DNA of 12,272 nt from JBGPML01 sp041486955 (GCA_041486955.1 JBGPML010000018.1:1-12272); one strand, 5' to 3'. Positions 1-5,814 are shown, counted from the first letter of the stretch. Notes: a model not told the origin generated them from the letters alone. Translations and numbers: made by a program.

Positions 1-226
1 ATCGCTCATCGGCCCGACAAATAACGTCGACCCTTTTATCCTGACTGGGATCGACGACGGCAAGGATTACTTTACCTCCGTCGATAATAACCATTAGGAT
101 TTCGGCATCGACCCCAAACCAGCGAACGAAGTCCCCAGGAACAATGTTTATCGCTCGCAGCGATTCATAGTCATCTCCATCGTTAGACAGTTCCACCACG
201 GTCGATCGATCTTCTGTTTCTGGCAT
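1..226 (-). CDS. Unknown acidic protein, C-terminus off the window
   Basis: An open frame runs from an ATG at 224-226 to the left edge of the window without a stop, giving 75 codons. The start follows a good ribosome-binding sequence (AGAGGGG, about six bases upstream). The first 25 residues are very acidic and polar (MPETEDRSTVVELSNDGDDY). The next 40 look like a small beta-rich fold of alternating hydrophobic strands (VPGDFVRWFGVDAEILMVII, then GGKVILAVVD), which could be SH3- or KOW-like, but this is only an impression. I do not recognise the family. It lies 53 bases downstream of the DUF1697 gene in the same direction, so it may be the third gene of that operon. That it is coding rests on the intact frame, the ribosome-binding site and the operon position. 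Confidence 0.6.
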   Translation of the reverse strand, partial: MPETEDRSTVVELSNDGDDYESLRAINIVPGDFVRWFGVDAEILMVIIDGGKVILAVVDPSQDKRVDVICRADER

Positions 227-279
227 ATTTCCCCTCTATGACGATAGCCGACGTTTTGACTATACGAATAAAACCGAAA

Positions 280-813
280 TTATGCCAGCATGGACTCTAT
301 TTTTTTGAGTGTTGTAATATTTCTAGTTGTTGCCGCTTGTTTGAACAGTTTTTCCATTTTAGAATTAGAAAATGGGTCCTGTATTTTGGAATCACGGCGA
401 AATCGAGTGTAAAGCTCTCGACCATTAAGGTGATATTTTTCCGTTTCGATTTTTAAATTTTCGAGAGCTGTTTTTTGTTCGGCGGTTGGTGGTAGGGCAA
501 AAAATGTTATAAAAATCGTAATTGTTTCATCTGAATCGTCATTGCCAAATGGATTGGCTTTAATGATAGAAGATAATTCTGTTTCGGTTCGTAAAAAAGT
601 CGAGACCCCATAATCTAACTTTGATTGTAATCCCTGTTCAATTTTTTTCGTTAACTCGGCCTCTTTTGCGTTACTTTCAAAAATAACATTCCCGCTTTGG
701 ATAAATGTTTTGACATTCGTGACGCCAAAAGAATTAAAAATTTCGGCCAGATCAACCATTTTAACGGTGTGGCCGCCGACATTTATCGCTCGAAGAAAGG
801 CAACGTATCTCAT
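280..813 (-). CDS. DUF1697 family protein
   Basis: A complete 177-residue protein, matching the usual DUF1697 length of about 170-190. The N-terminus MRYVAFLRAINVGGHTVKM carries the family hallmark (alphabeta start with LRxINVGG), followed by the second conserved block near residues 30-46 (FGVTNVKTFIQSGNVIFES). The C-terminus ends in the family's typical TTRN motif before the last helix. DUF1697 proteins are soluble and of unknown biochemical function, so no role is assigned. The start ATG overlaps the TGA stop of the upstream TMEM175 gene as ATGA at 810-813, so the two are probably translationally coupled. The family assignment is secure; the biological role is not known. Confidence 0.88.
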   Translation of the reverse strand: MRYVAFLRAINVGGHTVKMVDLAEIFNSFGVTNVKTFIQSGNVIFESNAKEAELTKKIEQGLQSKLDYGVSTFLRTETELSSIIKANPFGNDDSDETITIFITFFALPPTAEQKTALENLKIETEKYHLNGRELYTRFRRDSKIQDPFSNSKMEKLFKQAATTRNITTLKKIESMLA

Positions 814-1394
814 GCTGAATTATTTCGTAACCCATATTCGATGCGGCGATCCGGAATCAGCCACATAATTGCTACCGTCAGATAGAGAATATAGGCGAAC
901 CAAAGATTGACAAAAGCAAGACTAATACCAAGAACGTAAAAAACGATCGACAACGTGCCTTTTAGGTCACTACCAATGGCATTAGCCAAGAGGGAATCCT
1001 TCCCCTGGCAGGCGACGATTGTTCGCCACAAAATATTATGAGCAATCCCTGCAGAGAGAACAACAATTCCATAAAGGGCAACGGGTAATGGTTTTGTAAA
1101 ATTCTCCCCTAACCAAGCGGTAACAAACGGCAGGAGCGATAACCAGAAGAGAAGATGCAAATTCGCCCACATGACTGCGGCATTTATTTTCTTGGTTACA
1201 TGTAGGAGATGGTGATGGTTATTCCAGTAAATACCTATCCCTATGAAACTGAAAATATAACTGAGAAAAATGGGCACTAATGGTTGAAGATCGGCAATTT
1301 CATAACCGTGCGGCACGTGCAACTCAAGCACCATGATGGTTAAAATGATAGCAATAACCGCATCACTAAAAGTTTCTAAACGATTTTTTGACAT
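810..1394 (-). CDS. TMEM175/DUF1211 family potassium channel
   Basis: A 194-residue integral membrane protein, expected to form a tetrameric K+-conducting channel. The frame is open further upstream, but I place the start at the ATG at 1392-1394. It follows a clear ribosome-binding site (GAGGG at 1402-1406) and yields the canonical N-terminus MSKNRLETFSDAVIAIILTI. The bacterial TMEM175 signature RxxxFSD is at residues 5-11, at the beginning of the pore-lining first helix. About six membrane segments follow: residues ~9-27, ~38-58, ~70-92, ~100-120, ~145-165 and ~167-187. A histidine cluster (NNHHHLL) ends the second helix, as is common in this family. The 33 extra residues of the longer frame are polar and overlap the structured leader, so I reject them. 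It heads an operon with DUF1697, whose start overlaps its stop. Family confidence is high; ion selectivity in this organism is inferred. Confidence 0.85.
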   Translation of the reverse strand: MSKNRLETFSDAVIAIILTIMVLELHVPHGYEIADLQPLVPIFLSYIFSFIGIGIYWNNHHHLLHVTKKINAAVMWANLHLLFWLSLLPFVTAWLGENFTKPLPVALYGIVVLSAGIAHNILWRTIVACQGKDSLLANAIGSDLKGTLSIVFYVLGISLAFVNLWFAYILYLTVAIMWLIPDRRIEYGLRNNSA

Positions 1395-1424
1395 ATGGAA
1401 TCCCTCAATATATGCAATTACATT

Positions 1425-1543
1425 CTGGTCGAGAGTGGGATTTCTGCTCGCTCCGACTCGCAGCCGGGGCGCTTCACACAATGGAAGCTCCAAGGATTCG
1501 CTTCCACTCCGCGCCCTTCAAATCCCTTTCACTTATCTACCAG
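1425..1543 (-). ncRNA. Candidate structured leader RNA upstream of the TMEM175 gene
   Basis: This 119-base stretch folds by eye into a closed multi-branch structure of Watson-Crick pairs. The closing helix CTGGT/ACCAG joins 1539-1543 with 1425-1429, followed by AGTG/CACT (1530-1533 with 1434-1437). P1 is GGATTT/AAATCC (1520-1525 with 1438-1443). Inside are P2 GGGCGC/GCGCCC (1511-1516 with 1467-1472), nested P3 TGGAAGC/GCTTCCA (1500-1506 with 1482-1488) and a short P4 CTGC/GCAG (1460-1463 with 1444-1447). It lies 3' of tRNA-Ser and ends about 18 bases before the ribosome-binding site of the channel gene. It matches no riboswitch or RNA family that I can recognise. Function and strand of transcription are inferred. 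Confidence 0.5.
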
Positions 1544-1576
1544 GGCATCATTCCGACGAATGTCGGAACACTGCCC
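1543..1576 (-). ncRNA. Hairpin directly 3' of tRNA-Ser
   Basis: A strong stem of about 15 base pairs with one mismatch and two G-T wobbles, closed by the tetraloop ATTC. The inner seven pairs (TTCCGAC/GTCGGAA at 1551-1557 and 1562-1568) are perfect, and the base is GGGCA/TGCCC. It begins at the base next to the encoded CCA of the tRNA. No T-run follows, so it is not a standard intrinsic terminator. It may instead guide 3' processing or stop exonucleases. The role is inferred. Confidence 0.55.
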
Positions 1577-1666
1577 TGGCGGAGAGGGTGGGATTTGAAC
1601 CCACGAGAGGATTGCTCCTCTACCGGTTTTCGAAACCAGCGCACTAGGCCACTATGCGACCTCTCC
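1577..1666 (-). tRNA. tRNA-Ser (anticodon CGA)
   Basis: A 90-base type II tRNA on the minus strand. The acceptor stem GGAGAGG pairs with CCTCTCC, with G as discriminator base and an encoded CCA at 1577-1579. The anticodon loop is TTCGAAA on a five-pair stem (CTGGT/ACCGG with a G-T pair), giving anticodon CGA at 1630-1632, which reads UCG serine codons. A long variable arm (AGAGGA/TCCTCT) is typical of serine tRNA. The T arm is GTGGG TTCAAAT CCCAC. Its 5' end lies 44 bases downstream of the jag stop codon, and it has its own promoter. Identity is secure. Confidence 0.95.
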
Positions 1667-1676
1667 ATGGTCAACT

Positions 1677-1705
1677 AGTATATCTTAAAACACCCGATTT
1701 GCCTA
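1677..1705 (-). promoter_or_regulatory. Promoter of tRNA-Ser
   Basis: On the minus strand TAGGCA (1700-1705) is followed after 17 bases by TATACT (1677-1682), a good sigma-70-type -35/-10 pair. Transcription would start around 1670, four or so bases before the mature tRNA 5' end. It would continue into the hairpin and the leader RNA of the TMEM175 operon unless terminated. Inferred from sequence only. Confidence 0.5.
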
Positions 1706-1709
1706 GGTT

Positions 1710-2165
1710 TTATATTTCCTCGTCGATAATAATGACAATCCGGCGATGCGGTTCAACCCCGCGGCTTTCCGTTCGAATACCGGACATTTTTTTCAATTCC
1801 ATATGGACTGCGCGACGTTCAGCCGGTGTCATCGGTGGAAGTTCTTCTTCTTCTCCTTTGACCCGAACCATTTCGGCAGTTTTCTTCGCCATGAGCGCAA
1901 CATTTTGCAGTCGTTGTTTGCGCTGACCATTAAAATCGAGGGCTATTTTTGGTTCAATGCCGTGTTTTTTGTTGACCATTAATTTAAGAACTACGAGTAA
2001 TGCCGACGTTCGATTATCGCGGCTGTGTTCAAAGTAGCGACCGTCGCCACCGATTAAATTTACGAGATAGAGCTCTTCATCCTGAACGACTTCAGTTTTT
2101 AAATCGAGTCCAAGCTGCTTAAGCAGTTCGTCAATAATGAGATGAAGGTCGTCGACAGAAATCAT
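1710..2165 (-). CDS. jag: Jag/KhpB RNA-binding protein (KH and R3H domains)
   Basis: A 151-residue single-stranded nucleic-acid-binding protein of the Jag (SpoIIIJ-associated, KhpB) family. In other bacteria it partners KhpA and acts on RNA in the context of cell-envelope growth. The first ~70 residues form a KH-like module, with a degenerate GxxG loop at residues 39-42 (GGDG). The R3H domain spans about 88-150, with the defining R-x3-H as R117 and H121 in the segment PAERRAVHMEL. It lacks the separate N-terminal Jag-N domain found in Firmicutes proteins of about 200 residues, so it is a short form. It is the last gene of the rpmH operon. Its ATG overlaps the yidC TGA as ATGA, so production is probably coupled to the insertase. 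Confident on family and position. Confidence 0.87.
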   Translation of the reverse strand: MISVDDLHLIIDELLKQLGLDLKTEVVQDEELYLVNLIGGDGRYFEHSRDNRTSALLVVLKLMVNKKHGIEPKIALDFNGQRKQRLQNVALMAKKTAEMVRVKGEEEELPPMTPAERRAVHMELKKMSGIRTESRGVEPHRRIVIIIDEEI

Positions 2166-2929
2166 CGTGCCTCTTTACTTTTCTTACTTCGCACGGAGAC
2201 CGAGACTTTACCTTTTGTGTTACGGTGATATCGCTTAATCCCTGTATGCTGCTGCAGCCAATCAACCGTCGTGCCGGCGACCCAATAGAGCGATAGAGCA
2301 GCCGGTAATTTGGCCGCGATGATCAATGTTAATGCCGGCCCAAGATAAACCATTTGCTTATTCATAATTTGAGCCATATCATTTTCCCCGCCGCTCGACT
2401 GAGGCATCGTCTCAAGCATTTTTCTGCTTAAGAAGAACTGCGATATTCCCGATAATACCGGCAATATATAGGTATGGTCTGTTTTTGCTAAATCTTTGAT
2501 CCATAAAAACGAATAATTTATTGATTGAGGCGCCGGAACAAAGGGATAAAGGAGGTGAAACTGTTCTGGCCCAAATCCTTGACGAAAAATATGCAACAAC
2601 GCTAATAGGATGGGCAATTGGACCAATAGCGTCAAACATCCGCTGGCCGGATTAACCTGACGTTCTTTGTACAGTTGCATCGTCGCCATACTCTGCGCCT
2701 GTTTGTCATCTTTATGATGATCCTGCAATCGTTTAAGCTCTGGCTGCAGCTCCTTCATCTTCATCTGGGATTCTAAAGATTTATATTTAAACGGAGTCAA
2801 AGCCAGTCGAACCAAAATAGTCAACACAATGATGGCTAATCCAACATTATGGTTCGGCATAATCAGGACCAAAACAATAAAAAGATTGTAGAGTGGTTGA
2901 TAGAGAATTTTATTAATTAATTCACGCAT
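2162..2929 (-). CDS. yidC: YidC/Oxa1 family membrane protein insertase
   Basis: A 255-residue inner-membrane insertase that helps membrane proteins fold with or without SecYEG. It has the conserved 5-segment core. Segment one (about residues 29-46, ending VRLALTPF) carries the key positively charged residue R41 of the hydrophilic groove. A charged cytoplasmic hairpin follows (about 47-90, with ELQPELKRLQ), then the TLLVQLPILLALL segment and the C-terminal segments ending near residue 230. The tail is strongly basic (KGKVSVSVRSKKSKEAR), as expected for ribosome contact. The N-terminus has no lipobox, unlike Bacillus SpoIIIJ, and no large periplasmic domain, unlike Proteobacteria. It starts three bases after the yidD stop, with no obvious ribosome-binding site, and overlaps jag. 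High confidence. Confidence 0.95.
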   Translation of the reverse strand: MRELINKILYQPLYNLFIVLVLIMPNHNVGLAIIVLTILVRLALTPFKYKSLESQMKMKELQPELKRLQDHHKDDKQAQSMATMQLYKERQVNPASGCLTLLVQLPILLALLHIFRQGFGPEQFHLLYPFVPAPQSINYSFLWIKDLAKTDHTYILPVLSGISQFFLSRKMLETMPQSSGGENDMAQIMNKQMVYLGPALTLIIAAKLPAALSLYWVAGTTVDWLQQHTGIKRYHRNTKGKVSVSVRSKKSKEAR

Positions 2930-2932
2930 AAT

Positions 2933-3178
2933 TTAAACTGTCTGTTTCGGGGGAACAGGGTCGTATCCGCCTGAATGAAAGGGATGACAACGGACAATCC
3001 GTTTTAAGCCCATGCTAATACCTGTAATGATACCATGGATCTCGATCGCTTCCACGGTGTACTCTGAGCAGGTTGGGGTATACCGACACACCGGGCGACC
3101 AGCCTGTTTAAACCATCCATGATCGGGTGAAAAAGTTTTATGGTAGAGCTTGATTAAGCCGATTGCCACTGATTTCAT
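2933..3178 (-). CDS. yidD: YidD, membrane protein insertion efficiency factor
   Basis: An 81-residue protein, within the usual 70-90 length of the YidD family, which sits at the inner face of the membrane and helps YidC-dependent insertion. The three family blocks are visible. An amphipathic N-terminal helix (residues 1-18, IGLIKLYHKTFSP) is followed by the cysteine motif CRYTPTCSEY (residues 31-40). The RCHPFHSGGYDPVP block (about 63-76) comes last. Its start ATG overlaps the rnpA TGA (ATGA at 3175-3178) and it is three bases from yidC, so all three genes are translated from one message. The direct neighbourhood of yidC supports the assignment. Confidence 0.95.
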   Translation of the reverse strand: MKSVAIGLIKLYHKTFSPDHGWFKQAGRPVCRYTPTCSEYTVEAIEIHGIITGISMGLKRIVRCHPFHSGGYDPVPPKQTV

Positions 3179-3543
3179 GTTACTGGCCCTGATTTAGGTC
3201 GATTGGCTTTACTGAGCATCACGTCAACTTCTTTTTGTAATTCGGCAAAGGCCTCTTGGCCAGTTGGACGATTGATGACGACCACTATATTGTTCCGTTT
3301 GAGTAATTGAGCAAATTGAGGATTACGCATACTTTTTAGGAAAGCTGCACGAATTCGACGTTTGGCCAAATTCCGTCTTACCGCTGATTTGGCGATTTTT
3401 TTTGTGACAATAAAACCTATTTTGCCAGGCTCGCGGCTCGGTAAAATAACTAAACTTGCTGCGTGGCCACGAACCCAGGTGCCACGCTTAAAAATGCTAT
3501 CAAATAAACGTTTCTGAATGAGTCGCTGATCGCGGGGGAACAT
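3175..3543 (-). CDS. rnpA: Ribonuclease P protein component
   Basis: A 122-residue basic protein, the cofactor of the RNase P ribozyme that trims the 5' leader from tRNA precursors. The family signature, the RNR motif, is visible as AVRRNLAKRRIRAAF at about residues 54-68. The N-terminal part has the typical ..RLIQKRLFDSIFKRG.. block, and the IGFIVTKKIAKSAV strand precedes the RNR motif. Length is normal for the family. The ATG is at 3541-3543, 24 bases after the rpmH stop. The ribosome-binding site is weak and lies against a small inverted repeat (3551-3566), which may limit its translation relative to rpmH. High confidence. Confidence 0.95.
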   Translation of the reverse strand: MFPRDQRLIQKRLFDSIFKRGTWVRGHAASLVILPSREPGKIGFIVTKKIAKSAVRRNLAKRRIRAAFLKSMRNPQFAQLLKRNNIVVVINRPTGQEAFAELQKEVDVMLSKANRPKSGPVT

Positions 3544-3550
3544 AGTGAGA

Positions 3551-3566
3551 ACCTATTGAAATAGGT
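3551..3566 (-). repeat. Small inverted repeat in the rpmH-rnpA gap
   Basis: ACCTAT at 3551-3556 is repeated in inverse as ATAGGT at 3561-3566, with a four-base loop (TGAA on the plus strand). The structure ends eight bases before the rnpA ATG and includes the only AGG that could serve as its ribosome-binding site. It may lower rnpA expression or mark an mRNA processing point. This is inferred and short enough to be chance. Confidence 0.35.
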
Positions 3567-3567
3567 A

Positions 3568-3705
3568 CTAAACAACCGTCAGCCTTTTGCGTCCCTTAAG
3601 CCGGCGGAGTTTTAAAACGCGGCTCCCAATGCGAGCCATAAAGCCATGTACACGCGCTCGACGACGAGTTGATTTAGGGCGGAAGGTATATACTCCCTTT
3701 GGCAT
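3568..3705 (-). CDS. rpmH: 50S ribosomal protein L34
   Basis: A 45-residue, highly basic protein of the large ribosomal subunit. The sequence shows the full L34 pattern: an N-terminal strand ending YTFRPKSTRRR, the core RARVHGFMARI, and the C-terminal RRLKGRKRLTV. It differs from the usual MKRT start by a slightly longer N-terminus (MPKGVYTFRP). The ATG at 3703-3705 follows a perfect ribosome-binding site, GAGGAG at 3712-3717, with six bases between. It is the first gene of the rpmH-rnpA-yidD-yidC-jag operon, transcribed away from dnaA from the promoter at 3753-3781. High confidence. Confidence 0.97.
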   Translation of the reverse strand: MPKGVYTFRPKSTRRRARVHGFMARIGSRVLKLRRLKGRKRLTVV

Positions 3706-3752
3706 AACTTACTCCTCTAATATGAACTTATCGACTTGCTTTTATCCTGTTA

Positions 3753-3781
3753 ACTATACCTCATTCGGGAAAATGTGTCAA
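3753..3781 (-). promoter_or_regulatory. Promoter of the rpmH operon
   Basis: On the minus strand a perfect -35 box TTGACA (3776-3781) is followed after exactly 17 bases by TATAGT (3753-3758), one base from consensus. Transcription would start near 3746 and leave a leader of about 40 bases before rpmH, including its strong ribosome-binding site. The strength fits a ribosomal protein gene. Confidence 0.8.
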
Positions 3782-3821
3782 TTTCAAAACGCGGTATATT
3801 TATAGTAATTTCGCGACAAGA

Positions 3822-3892
3822 TGAGTTATCCACAGGACACTTGACAGAAGGGAAACCGCCATGGCATGGTGAATTTAGCTGTGGATAACTCA
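3822..3892. promoter_or_regulatory. Inverted pair of perfect DnaA boxes upstream of dnaA
   Basis: Two consensus DnaA boxes, TTATCCACA at 3826-3834 (plus) and TGTGGATAA at 3880-3888 (minus strand box), sit inside a perfect 14-base inverted repeat (TGAGTTATCCACAG at 3822-3835; its complement at 3879-3892) with 43 bases between. They probably mediate DnaA autoregulation of dnaA and form the upstream part of a bipartite origin, as in Bacillus. A possible -35 box TTGACA (3841-3846) lies between them with only a poor -10 (CATGGT at 3865-3870), so the dnaA promoter itself is uncertain. Confidence 0.85.
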
Positions 3893-3932
3893 ATTTTACT
3901 CGGTTGAACCACATCACACGCAAAGGAGATTT

Positions 3933-5318
3933 GTGAGTAATCAGACTATCTGGCAAGCGGTGCTGGGAGAAATGGAAGTCACTACCAGTAAAGCTAATTT
4001 TGAGACCTGGCTACGCAATACAAAGCTTGATTCGCTTTCGGACACGACGGCGACTATTAGTGTGCCTAATGTTTTTATCCGTGGTTGGGTTGAATCGCAC
4101 TACAAAGATCTCTTTTTATCGTCATTCCAAAAGCATGTCGCGACGATAGCTGATATTCAATTCCAAATTCAAGGCAGCCCACAAACCGCTGAACCCTCAA
4201 TCTATATTCAACCGGAATCAGAATCCGCGACGCCTCAAAATCCTATTACAGTGGCCGAGACTTCAGTTGCTGACGCAGCCGTTACGGAGGCGAGCAGTAC
4301 GATTATTGATTCACGAACATTCGACACGTTTGTGGAGGGCAATAATAATCGTCTTGCCTCGACGGTAAGCCGTGCGGTAGCCAAAAGCCCAGGAACCCTT
4401 TATAATCCACTCTTTATCTATGGTGGTGTAGGATTAGGGAAAACTCATTTAATGCACGCCATTGCCAATGAAGTGACACAGCAAGGCCGAAAAAAACGCG
4501 TTCTTTATGTTTCCTGCGAAAAATTTACCAATGACTATATTGCCTCTATTTCGTCAAAAAAAACTGATCAGTTTAAGCAGACCTATCGAACGCTCGATTT
4601 ACTGTTAGTTGATGATATTCAATTTATTGCCAACAAAGAGGGGAGCCAGGAAGAGTTTTTTAATACCTTTAATACGCTGCATCAATCTAATCGACAAATT
4701 GTTATCGCTGCGGACCGAGTGCCAAAAGCCATTCCTGGACTGGAGGAACGTCTCTCGTCCCGTTTTGGTTGGGGCATGATCGTTGATATTCAACCGCCCA
4801 ACTTAGAAACTCGTATGGCTATTTTAAAAAGTAAATGTCTTGAAAAAGGGGTTAATTGCCCCGAGGAAGCACTGGAATATATCGCTCAACAAGTTCAGAG
4901 TAACATCCGTGAATTGGAAGGAGCCTTAAATCGAGTCGTTATTTACTGCCAGATGTCGCATATCCCTTTTTCGCTCGAGGCAACCCGCTCCGCGCTTTCT
5001 GGATTAATTGTCCCGGCTCATCGCAAAACGCATTCAGTTGATACCATCTTATCTCTCATCGCTGAACATTTTGGGATGGGAGTAGCCGATTTAATTGGCA
5101 AAAAAAGGAATAAAGAACTAGTCTACCCAAGACATATTACGATGTTTCTCCTACGCGAGGAGATGAATATGTCGTTTCCTGAAATCGGCCGCGAGTTAGG
5201 CGGCAAAGATCATACCACTGTTATGCATGGTTATAATAAAATAACCAAAGAATTGACGACGATTCCAAAAATTTCGCAAGACATTTCCCATATTAAACAT
5301 CGGTTGGCAACAATGTGA
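3933..5318 (+). CDS. dnaA: Chromosomal replication initiator DnaA
   Basis: A 461-residue AAA+ initiator that binds DnaA boxes, forms a filament and melts the origin. The start is GTG at 3933-3935, preceded by a strong ribosome-binding site (AAAGGAG at 3922-3928). Domain I (about 1-80) begins IWQAVLGEMEVTTSKANFETWL. Residues ~81-125 are a low-complexity linker (domain II). The AAA+ domain carries Walker A GGVGLGKT at 164-171 and Walker B with D227-D228 (LLLVDDIQF). Domain IV holds the DNA-recognition signature DHTTVMH at 426-432 in GGKDHTTVMHGYNKI. Length is typical. The gene lies between two groups of DnaA boxes, and its TGA stop is itself part of an extended box at 5316-5328. Identity is certain. 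Confidence 0.98.
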   Translation: MSNQTIWQAVLGEMEVTTSKANFETWLRNTKLDSLSDTTATISVPNVFIRGWVESHYKDLFLSSFQKHVATIADIQFQIQGSPQTAEPSIYIQPESESATPQNPITVAETSVADAAVTEASSTIIDSRTFDTFVEGNNNRLASTVSRAVAKSPGTLYNPLFIYGGVGLGKTHLMHAIANEVTQQGRKKRVLYVSCEKFTNDYIASISSKKTDQFKQTYRTLDLLLVDDIQFIANKEGSQEEFFNTFNTLHQSNRQIVIAADRVPKAIPGLEERLSSRFGWGMIVDIQPPNLETRMAILKSKCLEKGVNCPEEALEYIAQQVQSNIRELEGALNRVVIYCQMSHIPFSLEATRSALSGLIVPAHRKTHSVDTILSLIAEHFGMGVADLIGKKRNKELVYPRHITMFLLREEMNMSFPEIGRELGGKDHTTVMHGYNKITKELTTIPKISQDISHIKHRLATM

Positions 5319-5570
5319 GTTATCCCCATTCTCTGTGGAAAACTCTGGGGACAAGTCAGGGACGACTAGGGGAAAAAGGGCCCGAAACGGAGTCGCCATT
5401 TTCATTCACCAAATGTATCCACAATAGCTCCCCTTTTCGTCCACGTCGTTATCCCCTAAATAATAAGTCTCATCCACAGCAATATGAGATTGAGTCCCCC
5501 GCTTCCACAGCCCTTATTACTATCACTATTATTTATTTAATATATTAATGGCGAAAAAGGGGATAACTCA
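5319..5570. other. Chromosomal origin oriC (dnaA-dnaN gap)
   Basis: The gap after dnaA has a cluster of DnaA-box-like nonamers. They are TTATCCCCA (5320-5328), TGTGGAAAA (5334-5342, reverse), GTATCCACA (5415-5423), TTATCCCCT (5449-5457), TCATCCACA (5470-5478) and AGGGGATAA (5558-5566, reverse). Most differ from consensus by one or two bases and none is perfect. A 12-base inverted repeat, TGAGTTATCCCC at 5316-5327 and GGGGATAACTCA at 5559-5570, brackets the whole cluster. The gene divergence rpmH/dnaA, the box cluster and the AT-rich stretch at 5514-5548 together indicate the replication origin. Confidence 0.88.
5501..5548 (+). promoter_or_regulatory. Basal unwinding unit of oriC (DnaA box, GC clamp, DnaA-trios, AT-rich element)
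   Basis: A weak DnaA box ending in TCCACA (5501-5509) is followed by GCCC (5510-5513). A run of trinucleotides TTA TTA CTA TCA CTA TTA follows (5514-5531), then an almost pure A+T stretch to 5548. This is the same order as the known Bacillus subtilis unwinding site (box, GC-rich spacer, DnaA-trios, AT-rich DNA). The opposite strand reads TAA/TAG-type trios, with one irregular unit (TGA). DNA melting and helicase loading are expected here. Based on recall of the Bacillus pattern, not on alignment. Confidence 0.75.
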
Positions 5571-5593
5571 TTCACGTAATCTTGTTAAAAAAC

Positions 5594-5756
5594 CAACTCA
5601 GATCAAACATATTTTAGGAACGAACCATGAAAACGTATTCGAGCGAAATACAGAAAAACATGAGGAAACATAGTTAAAACTATGGCGACGAATATTTTGT
5701 GAATTGCAGCCGAATATGTCATGTTACGTATACCAAAATATGTTTGATTTGAGTTG
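5594..5756. repeat. 163-bp imperfect palindrome (copy 1) between oriC and dnaN
   Basis: Outer arms of 22 bases at 5594-5615 and 5735-5756 are inverse complements with a single mismatch. The centre holds a 7-pair hairpin, CATAGTT/AACTATG (5669-5675 and 5678-5684), on nearly the same symmetry axis (5675-5676.5). The intervening arms still match imperfectly, for example the shared TATTCG blocks. The element shows no credible reading frame. Its core aligns with the minus strand of the element at 6943-7101, so the two are diverged copies in opposite orientation. It could be a MITE-like repeat, or a large hairpin in the dnaN leader. No clear target-site duplication is seen. Confidence 0.75.
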
Positions 5757-5814
5757 TATTATATGACATATCTTAAACACACAAAGCAAGCGAGGGATGA
5801 GGCGAGGAGAAGCC

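Noticed and set aside
1395..1493. A longer start for the TMEM175 protein (33 extra residues)
   Set aside because: The extension is not hydrophobic or family-like, lacks a ribosome-binding site and overlaps the structured leader. The ATG at 1394 has GAGGG and the canonical RxxxFSD N-terminus.
1333..1678. Several overlapping plus-strand reading frames (96-104 residues) with phrases such as WDLNPR
   Set aside because: They run antisense through tRNA-Ser, its hairpin and the leader RNA. WDLNPR-type peptides are a well-known artefact of translating the T arm of tRNA genes.
1667..1709. Intrinsic terminator after jag
   Set aside because: Only a weak, bulged AAAA/TTTT-type stem could be drawn; the same bases are better explained by the tRNA-Ser promoter.
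3742..3750. TTATCCTGT as a further DnaA box
   Set aside because: Three mismatches to TTATCCACA in the most conserved part, and it lies in the rpmH leader. Likely chance.
5315..5548. A 77-residue plus-strand frame in the dnaA-dnaN gap
   Set aside because: It covers the DnaA boxes and the AT-rich unwinding element and has no protein-like pattern; the bases are explained by the origin.
5797..5814. ATG at 5797 as the dnaN start
   Set aside because: It would place the strong GAGGAG inside the coding region and add MRRGEA before the canonical MKFSV.
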